Shown: one piece after another, positions 28,706 to 36,951 of the stretch
How positions within the stretch are numbered: position 1 is the first letter of the stretch
How the letters are laid out: each line of letters begins with the position of its first letter
Origin: Streptomyces sp. ICC1
Lineage (GTDB): Bacteria > Actinomycetota > Actinomycetes > Streptomycetales > Streptomycetaceae
DNA length: 64,000 bases
Direction of reading: 5' to 3'
NCBI RefSeq assembly: GCF_003287935.1
Contig: NZ_CP030287.1
Coordinates: 8,376,531-8,440,530, forward strand
Notes under the pieces: model-generated
Seen by the model: only the letters and a program-made list of their open reading frames with translations
Told to the model about the DNA's origin: nothing
Database searches by the model: none
Program-made: the position numbers and the translations under genes

Positions 28706-29296
28706 TCAATCGGCCGTGGCGTCCGACTTCACGAGACGACGGACCTGCACCACGTATAGGATTCCTGCCCACCAATAGAGGGTTGTACCCCATCCGGCGA
28801 AGGCCCATCCCAAAACTGACCCCGTCCAGGCCAACCATCCTGACCAGGTGCTCACCAGGAGGAAGGGGAACGCGTACATCAGGTTGAAGGTCGCGGCCTT
28901 GCCGAGGAAGTTGACCTGGGGCGGCGGATAGCCGTGCCTGCGCAGGATCCAGACCATGACCAGCAGCATCAGCTCGCGTGCGAGCAGTGCGCCGGTGAGC
29001 CAGAGCGGCAGGATCTCGCGGTACGTGAGACCGAACAGGGTGGACAGGATGTAGAGCCGGTCCGCGGCCGGATCCAGGAGCCGGCCGAGGCTGCTGATCT
29101 GGTTCCAGCGCCGCGCGAGCTTCCCGTCCAGGTAGTCGCTGATCCCGCTGAGCATGAGGACGGCGAGTGCCCAGCCGTCATGCTCGGCGAGGATCAGCCA
29201 CAGGAACAGGGGTACGCCGGCGAGGCGAGCCATGCTCAGGATGTTCGGAATGGTGAAAATTCGGTCAGTCTGGACCCGAGTCTCCTGGACCTCCAC
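28706..29296 (-). CDS. CDP-alcohol phosphatidyltransferase
   Basis: The 196-residue membrane enzyme has the diagnostic CDP-AP motif: DYLDGKLARRWNQ, then GRLLDPAADR (D-x2-DG-x2-AR-x8-G-x3-D-x3-D). The GTG at 29296 is preceded by GGAGG. It transfers a phosphatidyl group to an alcohol such as glycerol phosphate. In Streptomyces it opens the same gene block as the guanyltransferase and the DUF881 genes. Confidence 0.9.
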   Translation of the reverse strand: MEVQETRVQTDRIFTIPNILSMARLAGVPLFLWLILAEHDGWALAVLMLSGISDYLDGKLARRWNQISSLGRLLDPAADRLYILSTLFGLTYREILPLWLTGALLARELMLLVMVWILRRHGYPPPQVNFLGKAATFNLMYAFPFLLVSTWSGWLAWTGSVLGWAFAGWGTTLYWWAGILYVVQVRRLVKSDATAD

Positions 29297-29384
29297 CCGG
29301 GGGCCTCCACTGTGACTGTAGAAATCTGGTCGAACGATGCCCCCTGACACTACAGGAGGCGGCACATCTGCCCGTAAACGCAGA

Positions 29385-29425
29385 AAAGCCCCGCACCGAA
29401 CCCCAAAGGGCTGGTGCGGGGCTTT
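29385..29425 (-). terminator. rRNA operon terminator
   Basis: AAAGCCCCGCACC and GGTGCGGGGCTTT form a 13-bp stem just beyond the 5S rRNA 3' end, with an A/T-rich stretch beside it. Confidence 0.88.
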
Positions 29426-29438
29426 CCCACAATAATTG

Positions 29439-29557
29439 TTCGGCGGCGTCCTACTCTCCCACAGGGTCCCCCCTGCAGTACCATCGGCGCTGAAAGGCTT
29501 AGCTTCCGGGTTCGGAATGTAAACCGGGCGTTTCCCTAACGCTATGACCACCGAAAC
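29439..29557 (-). rRNA. rrf: 5S ribosomal RNA
   Basis: The minus strand begins GTTTCGGTGGTCATAGCG, contains ATTCCGAACCCGGAAGCTAA and GCGCCGATGGTACTGC, and ends GGGAGAGTAGGACGCCGCC. The length (about 119 bases) and all helices agree with Streptomyces 5S rRNA. A 23S rRNA should lie within about 100 bases upstream, but an adapter and unrelated genes are there instead, because the contig end in the rRNA repeat was joined to other DNA. Confidence 0.95.
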
Positions 29558-29563
29558 ACTAAA

Positions 29564-29597
29564 GTCCCGTGGGCTCGGAAGAGTGGATAAGGGACAG
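29564..29597 (+). other. Nextera adapter remnant (i7 side), chimeric join
   Basis: GTCCCGTGGGCTCGGAAGAG followed by TGGATAAGGGACAG matches the i7-side Nextera primer (GTCTCGTGGGCTCGG plus mosaic end) with about 4 differences. It separates the 5S rRNA from the siderophore operon. Confidence 0.93.
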
Positions 29598-29987
29598 GCG
29601 GAGGATGCGGCGGTGGTCGAGGGGGCGGGGCCAGGGGTCGCCGGAGGGGGCCGGGGCGGGGACCGGGCGGATGATCTCCTCGTACCCGAACTCGCCGAGA
29701 ATCTTGGCGCGCAGAGGGCAGGAGGCCAAATCCCAGGTACGAGGGTTCAGTTCGGGAGGGGTGCAAGGGTGTTGGGGTGACGGGGGCGCGCTGTCCGCGA
29801 AGTGGGGGCCGCGGAGTCGGGGGCTGCGGAGTCGGGGGCTGCGGAGAAATTCTGCACGGGACTCCTCGGAGATCGGGAACTTTGCTGCGCGACGCAGAGT
29901 TTTCGAAGGGAGAAGTGCGGAAGCTGCACACGGAGAGCGGAAGGCGGGTGAGCGTGCGTGCGGGATCCGGGACGTGCGGGGCGGCAC
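29598..29987 (-). CDS. IucA/IucC siderophore synthetase, N-terminus only
   Basis: A GTG at 29987 directly abuts the stop of the acyltransferase (TGAGTG). After about 75 low-complexity residues the frame gives PPELNPRTWDLASCPLRAKI and then LGEFGYEEIIRPVPAPAPSG, which resembles the start of NRPS-independent siderophore synthetases (helix W..a...l..K.l.EF.yE..i.P). The rest is lost at the adapter. It would be the second synthetase of the operon. Confidence 0.6.
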
Positions 29988-30674
29988 TCAGAGGAGATTG
30001 CGCAGCGCCCGCTCGCGGATCATCAGCGCGGCGCGCTTGTCCGGCAGTTCGATCTCTGCGGAACAGCGGAAGCCGGAGTTCAGGAAGGCTGATACGGAGG
30101 GGGTGTTGCGGATGTCCGGTTCGGCGATGACGCGCATGCAGCGTGGGTGGTTGTCGAAGACGAGGTCGGTGACGGAGCGCAGGAGCGCGGTGCCCAGACC
30201 CCGGCCGCGGTTCGTGCCGTCTCCGATGAGCAGGTGGATACCCGTGTCGTGGGGGCGCGCCGGGTAGTGCGCGGAGAGCCGGTCGAGGTCGGCCCGGTAG
30301 ATCTCCCAGTAGCTCATCGGCGTGCCGTCGAGGAGGCCGAGGCACGGGATGCTGCGGCTGTCCCCGTCCAGCTGTGCCCGCACGTGGGCGGCGGTGACGG
30401 CGGCGGGGCCGGCGAGCTCCCAGTAGGCGGCCACCTCGGGTTCGTTCATCCAGCGGGTGAGCAGCTCCAGGTCGCGGTCGAGCCGCACGGGTTGCAGGCG
30501 GAAGACGCCGGCCCTCGTGGTGATGCCGCCCCAGCCCGCCGGGGAGTCGAGCAGATCCGCTTCGGCGAGCAGGGGCAGCAGCCGGGCGGTGAGTTGCGGC
30601 GGGACGGTGCGGGAGCCATCGGTGCGGGGCGCACCGATGTGGGATGCACCGGTGTGGAAGTCGGTGGAGGGCAT
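29988..30674 (-). CDS. Siderophore acyltransferase (IucB/MbtK-like GNAT)
   Basis: The 228-residue protein has the Acetyltransf_8 pattern: LLTRWMNEPEVAAYWELAGP near residue 75, then YWEIYRADLDRLSAHYPARP, HLLIGDGTNRGRGLGTALLR and VIAEPDIRNTPSVSAFLNSG. It transfers an acyl group to an N6-hydroxy-lysine or related hydroxylamine to make a hydroxamate. GGAGAAGAG precedes the ATG. It lies between two IucA/IucC synthetases, which places it in one siderophore pathway. Confidence 0.88.
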   Translation of the reverse strand: MPSTDFHTGASHIGAPRTDGSRTVPPQLTARLLPLLAEADLLDSPAGWGGITTRAGVFRLQPVRLDRDLELLTRWMNEPEVAAYWELAGPAAVTAAHVRAQLDGDSRSIPCLGLLDGTPMSYWEIYRADLDRLSAHYPARPHDTGIHLLIGDGTNRGRGLGTALLRSVTDLVFDNHPRCMRVIAEPDIRNTPSVSAFLNSGFRCSAEIELPDKRAALMIRERALRNLL

Positions 30675-30705
30675 CGGGGCTCTTCTCCGTGTCGGTACGG
30701 ACGCG

Positions 30706-33700
30706 TCAATCGTGAAGGGGGTTGGCGATGGTGACGTAGACGGACTGGGTGTCGACGGGGCCGACCAGCTCGTCGAGGCCTCCCAGGCGGGTGAGCAGAT
30801 TCGCCTTGCAGCGCAGGGTGCTCGAATCGAGCAGCCGTGCGGGAAGCGGGCCGAGGCCCGCGGCCTTGCCGAGGAAGCGGCGGAACGCGGCGAGCAGGAT
30901 GCGTTCGTCGGCGAGCCGCTGGGATCCGAAGGCACCGATGAGACCGAGCACGTTGTTGATGCCGAGGTAGTAGGCGAAGCGTTCGTCGGTGACGGCGTCG
31001 GAGACGAAGGTGTCGCTGGCGCTGCCGATACCGGGGAGCCGGCGCTCGAGTTCCGCGCGGCGCGAGTCGCGGAAGTAGTAGCCCTGGTTGTCGCGATAGC
31101 GGCCGCCGACCGGCCAGCCGGCCGGGTCGAGGAGGACCAGCGTGTTCTGCTGGTGCGCTTCGAGGGCGATGCCCGCGAGGGCGTCGAAGGCGAGGACCGG
31201 CAGGACGACGTGGTCGAGATAGCGCAGGAACCACTCGGCGGAGACGGCGGACGTGGTCCGCCCGGTGGTGGCGGCGAGACGCGCGACGGTCTCGGCGAGG
31301 CGGGAGGTCATGGTGGTCCGCCCCGGCCACGGGCGGGGCGCGGTGAGTGCGGCGATGCAGAGGGCGTCGTCGTCCGGACGGAAGGGGTTGTGGCGGAGCA
31401 TGACGTCGAGCCCGGGGACGGGGGTGCCGTCCAGGGCGTCGACGGCGACCCAGGCGGGGTCGCGGACGATGTCGAAGCCTGGGTGGGCCGCCTGCCACTG
31501 CTCGGCGAGGCCGGTACGGAGCAGCCGGTGCACCTCGATGCCGCGGTGGAGTTCCTTGCGGAGGTTCTCGCGGCGGGAGTTGGTGATGCGAAGGCCCAGG
31601 GAGAGCTTGAGCATCGCGGGGGCGCCGGGCCGGTGGACGGTACGGATGGAGGAGGTGGGGTACCAGGGATCGCCGTAGGGACCGAGGTCGCGCAGGAGAC
31701 CCGCGTCGCGGAGCGCGGCGACCGCGGGGCGCTGGAGCAGGTCGCGGGCCTGCCAGGGGTGAAGGGGAAGGGGGGTGGCGCCGTCGGGCACCGGGAGCCC
31801 GGGCGCGAGGCGGCCCAGCAGCCGGGCGGCGGAGACGGGACGGCCCCGCTCGGTCCAGGCCGAGTCGGTGGCGAGCGCGGCGGGCGCGACCGCCACCCAG
31901 TGCAGGGGGAAGGAGCCGTGCAGTTCGGGTGAGTAGCTGCGCACTTCCGCTGCGGAGAGGCCTTCGCGGCTCTTCGGGGTCGGGTGCAGCGGGTGGCCGA
32001 GGAGGAGGGACTGTTCCGCGGTGAGGAACCGGTCCGAGGCGACGGGGGCGGGGGCGTTCGGGCGCCGGCGGCGGTCGGCGATGAACTCGGCGGTGCGGTG
32101 CACCGAGTCGGCGACCCGGCCGACGAGGTCCGCGCTGCCGAGAGCGGAGTTGCCTTCGCGGGGGGTCAGCGCGGCGAGGGTGACCGCGTCCACGGCGGGG
32201 GCGTCGGCGGGGGCGCCTTCGATCCGGGCCGTGCCGAAGCGGTGCCAGCCGGCCGCGGACCAGTAGCGGACGGCGACGAGCAGGGCCGCACCGGATGCGG
32301 GGAGGGGGATGCGCAGCACGGGTCCGGCAGGCTGCCCGAGGCCGGTCTCGCGGACCCAGCACCGCAGCAGGCCTTCGACCGTCGCGGCCTCGGCGGCGAC
32401 CGCGGGCCCGGGGTGGTCCCGCGGGTCGGCCGCGCCCACACGGGGCCTGACCGTGCCGTCCTTCTGTCGCGGCACGGTGCCGCAGTCCCCGCCGGGCCTG
32501 GGCCCGGCCGGCGCCCATGGCATGCCCGCGCCGGGCCTGCCGGGCAGGGCCTCGGCGGACGGCGCGGACCGGTCCTCGGGCTCCGCGAGGGCGTCCGTGT
32601 GCCCGGCGGGTCCCGGGGACGCGGTGACCTGCTCCGGCGGGGACGGCTCTCGGTGGCGCTCACCCGCCGTGTCCTCGGCCGCCGCGGACACCCTGAGGGA
32701 GCCGGGGGCCGCAGCCAGCGGTGTCCCCGTCCCCTCTGGCGCGGCCGCCTGCTCGGGCCGCTCGGGCCGCTCCGGTTGGGCCCCGACCCGGCCTGTCGGG
32801 GACAGCCCGTCCGGTCGCCCCGCGGTGGGCGCGGCCGGGCCGGCCGCGCCCGGGGCCGAGGGACAGGGACCGGCCGGCGGGGAGAGCTCAGGCCCTGGCG
32901 AGCCGGACGCGGAGGCCGCCTCGGCGATGGCAGGCGGGGCGGGACGGGACGACACCGGGTCCGGGAGGGGCCGAGCCGGTACCCCGGGGGCCGAGGTCGG
33001 CGAGACCGGCGACGGCCGGGTCCCCGCGGGGGTCGGCGGCACGGACCGGTCCGGCACCCCGGAGGCCGACGGCGGCGCGGTGGTCGTCGCTGCTGCGGGC
33101 GGCGAGAGACGGGGCTCCGGCGCGGGCACGGGCTCGGGCTCAGGGTTGGGCACACCGGAGCCGGACCCGAAGGTCGGAGTGGCCGGGGCGGTCGGTGCCT
33201 GGACGGCCTGGACATCCCGGAGGACGGCGGCGGCCGGTCGCGGGGTGGCCGAACCCACCCCGCTGGATGGAGCGTTGGAGGGGGCCGCGCCCGCCGGACC
33301 GCCCGTCGCGGCGGGCGCGGCTCCGAGGCCCGGATCCGCTGGAGCGGCGGCGTTCGGGACCGGCACGGCCGGGGCCGGGGCCGGGGCCGGGCCCGGGGCG
33401 GATGCTGACTGGGCATCGGCATCGGCCGTGGTGGGCGAAACGAGCCCGGGCACGGTCCAGGCGACCGGTGTGGTGCTCTGGGCGGTGGCCGACACGGGCT
33501 CGGCGTCCGCTGCGGCCCGGGCGCCGAAACCGGAGCCGGACGGTGAGCGGAGCGGACCGGCGGAGGCCGTCGGGGGCAGCTCGTGAGAACGGGTCGCGGC
33601 CGGCTGCGGCCCGGTGGGGGCCGTCGGAGTCGGTGCGGCCGTCTCGGAAGCGGACAGCACCCGGGAGTCGGCGGGGACGCCCGAGAGGACCGCCGACTCG

Positions 33701-34431
33701 GGCACCCCGGCACGCTCCGCCCACGGGACGCCCGACGCGGGGGCCGACAGCGGCACGGCGGAGTCCGGCCAGATCGACAGAAGGCCAGGCGTCGCGGCGC
33801 CTCCGGAGCCTGGGAGGAACGGTCCGCCAGGAACGGCCGGCGCGAAAGCCGCCGCCGTGGGCGAAGCCCCGCCCGGCACGCCTGGCACGGCCGGCACGGT
33901 AGTCGGCAGCGTCGGCACCGGACCGTCAGGCCCGCCGGCGTCCGACGGCAGCGGCCCGCCGGCCAGGGCAAGGTCCGGTGACATCGGCCCTCCACCGGGG
34001 GACCCGGCGGACGGCGACAGGAAGAGGAGAGGCCCGATCGGCGCAGCCGACGCAGGAGTCGGCCGGGCCGGCGGAGAGTCGGGGGCCGTACCCCCTGCGG
34101 GGGTCGACGTGGTTGGCGCCGACCCGCCCGGTGTCACCGACGCGGGGGGCGACCCGGGCTGCAGGGTCCTGGCCGTCGCCGCCGGCGCGGGGGCCGACGG
34201 AGTCGACGGGGCGCTGCCCGGTGCGCCCGGTGCGGGGGGCGGCAGGGGCCCGCCCGGAAGGGCCTGGTTGTGAGCGGGCGCGGCCGGGGTCGACGGGGTC
34301 GGCACCGACCCGCCCGGTGCCACCGACACGGGGGGCGACCCGGGCTGCAGGGTCCTGGCCGTCGCCGCCGGCGCGGGGGCCGACGGAGTCGACGGGGCGC
34401 TGCCCGGTGCGCCCGGTGCGGGGGGGAGCAT
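30706..34431 (-). CDS. NRPS-independent siderophore synthetase with a very long Pro/Ala-rich N-terminal extension
   Basis: The 1241-codon frame ends with a complete IucA/IucC synthetase (about residues 680-1241): GHPLHPTPKSREG, LPLHPWQARDL, TSSIRTVH, KLSLGLRITNSRRENLRKEL, GIALEAHQQNTLVLLDPAG and NLLTRLGGLDELVG. It should use ATP to join a carboxylate (such as citrate) to a hydroxylamine or alcohol. The first ~680 residues are Pro/Ala/Gly/Ser/Thr-rich and contain two copies of a 62-residue repeat. Usual synthetases are about 600 residues, so translation may instead start inside; no strong internal site was identified. The nominal ATG overlaps the inverted-repeat operator. Confidence 0.85.
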   Translation of the reverse strand: MLPPAPGAPGSAPSTPSAPAPAATARTLQPGSPPVSVAPGGSVPTPSTPAAPAHNQALPGGPLPPPAPGAPGSAPSTPSAPAPAATARTLQPGSPPASVTPGGSAPTTSTPAGGTAPDSPPARPTPASAAPIGPLLFLSPSAGSPGGGPMSPDLALAGGPLPSDAGGPDGPVPTLPTTVPAVPGVPGGASPTAAAFAPAVPGGPFLPGSGGAATPGLLSIWPDSAVPLSAPASGVPWAERAGVPESAVLSGVPADSRVLSASETAAPTPTAPTGPQPAATRSHELPPTASAGPLRSPSGSGFGARAAADAEPVSATAQSTTPVAWTVPGLVSPTTADADAQSASAPGPAPAPAPAVPVPNAAAPADPGLGAAPAATGGPAGAAPSNAPSSGVGSATPRPAAAVLRDVQAVQAPTAPATPTFGSGSGVPNPEPEPVPAPEPRLSPPAAATTTAPPSASGVPDRSVPPTPAGTRPSPVSPTSAPGVPARPLPDPVSSRPAPPAIAEAASASGSPGPELSPPAGPCPSAPGAAGPAAPTAGRPDGLSPTGRVGAQPERPERPEQAAAPEGTGTPLAAAPGSLRVSAAAEDTAGERHREPSPPEQVTASPGPAGHTDALAEPEDRSAPSAEALPGRPGAGMPWAPAGPRPGGDCGTVPRQKDGTVRPRVGAADPRDHPGPAVAAEAATVEGLLRCWVRETGLGQPAGPVLRIPLPASGAALLVAVRYWSAAGWHRFGTARIEGAPADAPAVDAVTLAALTPREGNSALGSADLVGRVADSVHRTAEFIADRRRRPNAPAPVASDRFLTAEQSLLLGHPLHPTPKSREGLSAAEVRSYSPELHGSFPLHWVAVAPAALATDSAWTERGRPVSAARLLGRLAPGLPVPDGATPLPLHPWQARDLLQRPAVAALRDAGLLRDLGPYGDPWYPTSSIRTVHRPGAPAMLKLSLGLRITNSRRENLRKELHRGIEVHRLLRTGLAEQWQAAHPGFDIVRDPAWVAVDALDGTPVPGLDVMLRHNPFRPDDDALCIAALTAPRPWPGRTTMTSRLAETVARLAATTGRTTSAVSAEWFLRYLDHVVLPVLAFDALAGIALEAHQQNTLVLLDPAGWPVGGRYRDNQGYYFRDSRRAELERRLPGIGSASDTFVSDAVTDERFAYYLGINNVLGLIGAFGSQRLADERILLAAFRRFLGKAAGLGPLPARLLDSSTLRCKANLLTRLGGLDELVGPVDTQSVYVTIANPLHD
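34060..34428 (-). repeat. Two 186-bp tandem repeats in the synthetase extension
   Basis: The block containing GGGCTGCAGGGTCCTGGCCG recurs with a period of 186 bases (62 codons: PPAPGAPGSAPSTPSAPAPA and onward). Copy divergence is small, so this is a recent duplication. Confidence 0.85.
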
Positions 34432-34523
34432 ATCTACGCGCGTAGCGGCCCCTCCGCCCCCCTGTGATTTCGGTGGATTCGGGTAGGGGGGGGTGACAGG
34501 CCGCTACGCGCGTAGATATGCTC
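34426..34523. promoter_or_regulatory. 25-bp inverted-repeat operator pair between the siderophore gene and deoC
   Basis: The arms at 34426-34450 and 34499-34523 are perfect 25-base inverted copies, each centred on the palindrome CTACGCGCGTAG (34434-34445 and 34504-34515). Each divergent gene therefore has the same palindrome in the same orientation just before its start, consistent with one repressor controlling both. TAGATAT overlapping each arm could be a -10 box. Confidence 0.75.
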
Positions 34524-34528
34524 ATGTG

Positions 34529-35497
34529 GTGACCATGCCCACCACCCTCACCGCATTCGCTGACGTGACGACGTCCGACAGTGCGCTGCGCCGCTTCCTG
34601 CACGGGCTGCCCGGCGTCGACACTGTCGGCCTGGAGGCCCGCGCGGCCTCCCTCGGCACCCGCTCGATCAAGACGACGGCCAAGGCGTACGCCATCGACC
34701 TCGCCATCTCGATGATCGACCTGACGACGCTGGAAGGCGCGGATACCCCGGGCAAGGTCCGGGCGCTCTCCGCCAAGGCCGTGCACCCCGATCCGACCGA
34801 CCGCACCACGCCCATGACGGCCGCCGTCTGCGTGTACCCGGACATGGTGGCCACCGCGAAGGCCGCCCTGCACGGCGCCGACGTCAAGGTCGCCTCCGTC
34901 GCCACCGCCTTCCCGGCCGGCCGCGCGGCCCTGCCCGTCAAGCTCGCCGACACGGCCGACGCCGTGGCCGCCGGCGCCGACGAGATCGACATGGTCATCG
35001 ACCGTGGCGCCTTCCTCGCCGGCCGCTACCTCGACACCTACGAGCTGATCCGCTCGGTCAAGGAGGCCTGCGTCCGCCCCGACGGCAGCGCGGCCCGCCT
35101 CAAGGTGATCTTCGAGACCGGCGAGCTGTCCACGTACGACAACATCCGCCGCGCCTCCTGGATCGGCATGATGGCCGGGGCCGACTTCATCAAGACGTCC
35201 ACCGGCAAGGTCGGCGTCAACGCGACCCCCGCGAACACGCTCCTCATGCTCGAAGCCGTCCGCGACTTCAAGGCGCAGACTGGAATCCAGATCGGCGTGA
35301 AGCCGGCCGGCGGCATCCGCACGACCAAGGACGCGATCAAGTTCCTGGTCCTGGTCAACGAGACCGCGGGCGCGGACTGGCTGAGCAACCACTGGTTCCG
35401 CTTCGGCGCCTCCAGCCTGCTCAACGACCTGCTGATGCAGCGACAGAAGCTGAGCACCGGCCGTTACTCCGGTCCCGACTACGTGACGGTGGACTGA
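34529..35497 (+). CDS. deoC: Deoxyribose-phosphate aldolase
   Basis: The ~322-residue class I aldolase has ALPVKLADTADAVAAGADEI, IDRGAFLAGRY, FETGELSTYDNIRRAS and the Schiff-base Lys in GVKPAGGIRTTKDA. It splits 2-deoxyribose-5-phosphate into acetaldehyde and glyceraldehyde-3-phosphate. The start may be the GTG at 34529 or the ATG at 34535. Two aldehyde dehydrogenase genes follow immediately and could oxidise the acetaldehyde. The palindrome CTACGCGCGTAG lies at the promoter. Confidence 0.95.
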   Translation: MTMPTTLTAFADVTTSDSALRRFLHGLPGVDTVGLEARAASLGTRSIKTTAKAYAIDLAISMIDLTTLEGADTPGKVRALSAKAVHPDPTDRTTPMTAAVCVYPDMVATAKAALHGADVKVASVATAFPAGRAALPVKLADTADAVAAGADEIDMVIDRGAFLAGRYLDTYELIRSVKEACVRPDGSAARLKVIFETGELSTYDNIRRASWIGMMAGADFIKTSTGKVGVNATPANTLLMLEAVRDFKAQTGIQIGVKPAGGIRTTKDAIKFLVLVNETAGADWLSNHWFRFGASSLLNDLLMQRQKLSTGRYSGPDYVTVD

Positions 35498-35502
35498 TCA
35501 CC

Positions 35503-36951
35503 ATGGACATGAAGCAGTCATCTGTGTTCGAGTACGCGCCCGCGCTGGAGTCGCGTTCCGTCGTGGACATCGCCCCCTCCTACGGGCTGTTCATCGACGG
35601 CGAGTTCACCGAGGCGGCGGACGGCAAGGTCTTCAAGACCGTCTCCCCGGCCTCCGAGGAGGTCCTCGCCGAGATCGCCCAGGCCGGCGCCGCCGACGTG
35701 GACCGGGCCGTCAAGGCCGCCCGCAAGGCCTTCGAGAAGTGGTCCGCGCTGCCCGGCTCCGAGCGCGCCAAGTACCTCTTCCGCATCGCCCGGATCATCC
35801 AGGAGCGCAGCCGCGAGCTGGCCGTCCTGGAGACCCTCGACAACGGCAAGCCGATCCGGGAGACCCGCGACGCGGACCTGCCGCTCGTCGCCGCGCACTT
35901 CTTCTACTACGCGGGCTGGGCCGACAAGCTCGACCACGCGGGCTACGGGGCGAACCCGCGCCCCCTCGGCGTGGCCGCCCAGGTCATCCCGTGGAACTTC
36001 CCGCTGATGATGCTCGCGTGGAAGATCGCCCCGGCGCTCGCCACCGGCAACACGGTCGTGCTGAAGCCGGCCGAGACGACCCCGCTCTCCGCGCTCTTCT
36101 TCGCGGACATCTGCCGCCAGGCGGGCCTGCCCAAGGGTGTCGTCAACATCCTCACCGGGTACGGCGACGCGGGCGCCGCCCTCGTCGAGCACCCCGACGT
36201 GAACAAGGTCGCCTTCACCGGCTCCACCGCCGTCGGCAAGGCCATCGCGCGCCAGGTCGCCGGCACCGACAAGAAGGTCACCCTGGAGCTGGGCGGCAAG
36301 GGCGCCAACATCGTCTTCGACGACGCCCCCCTCGACCAGGCCGTCGAGGGCATCGTCAGCGGCATCTTCTTCAACCAGGGCCAGGTCTGCTGCGCGGGCT
36401 CGCGGCTCCTGGTCCAGGAGTCGGTCCACGACGAGCTGATCGGCTCGCTCAAGCGCCGCCTGTCCACGCTGCGCCTCGGCGACCCGCTCGACAAGAACAC
36501 CGACATCGGCGCGATCAACTCCGCCGAGCAGCTGGCCCGGATCACCGCGCTCGCGGCGACCGGCGAGGCCGAGGGCGCCGAGCGCTGGACCGCGCCGTGC
36601 GACCTGCCGTCCTCCGGCTACTGGTTCGCCCCGACGCTCTTCACGAACGTCACCCAGGCGCACACCGTCGCCCGCGACGAGATCTTCGGCCCGGTGCTGT
36701 CCGTGCTGACCTTCCGCACGCCCGACGAGGCCGTCGCGAAGGCCAACAACAGCCAGTACGGCCTGTCCGCCGGCATCTGGACGGAGAAGGGCTCGCGCAT
36801 CCTCGCGGTCGCGAACAAGCTCCGCGCCGGTGTCGTCTGGGCCAACACGTTCAACAAGTTCGACCCGACCTCGCCCTTCGGCGGCTACAAGGAGTCGGGC
36901 TTCGGGCGCGAAGGCGGCCGTCACGGCCTGGAGGGCTACCTCGATGTCTGA
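35503..36951 (+). CDS. Aldehyde dehydrogenase
   Basis: The 482-residue NAD(P)-dependent ALDH has the nucleotide site VIPWNFPLMML, the general base in LELGGKGANIVF (Glu near residue 262) and the catalytic Cys in NQGQVCCAGSRLLV (near 297). It follows deoC by 5 bases, so it is likely to oxidise acetaldehyde or a deoxynucleoside-derived aldehyde. Confidence 0.94.
   Translation: MDMKQSSVFEYAPALESRSVVDIAPSYGLFIDGEFTEAADGKVFKTVSPASEEVLAEIAQAGAADVDRAVKAARKAFEKWSALPGSERAKYLFRIARIIQERSRELAVLETLDNGKPIRETRDADLPLVAAHFFYYAGWADKLDHAGYGANPRPLGVAAQVIPWNFPLMMLAWKIAPALATGNTVVLKPAETTPLSALFFADICRQAGLPKGVVNILTGYGDAGAALVEHPDVNKVAFTGSTAVGKAIARQVAGTDKKVTLELGGKGANIVFDDAPLDQAVEGIVSGIFFNQGQVCCAGSRLLVQESVHDELIGSLKRRLSTLRLGDPLDKNTDIGAINSAEQLARITALAATGEAEGAERWTAPCDLPSSGYWFAPTLFTNVTQAHTVARDEIFGPVLSVLTFRTPDEAVAKANNSQYGLSAGIWTEKGSRILAVANKLRAGVVWANTFNKFDPTSPFGGYKESGFGREGGRHGLEGYLDV

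Noticed and set aside
30706..34431. Siderophore synthetase as a polyketide or NRPS module
   Set aside because: There are no carrier, ketosynthase or adenylation motifs; the IucA/IucC motifs are explicit.
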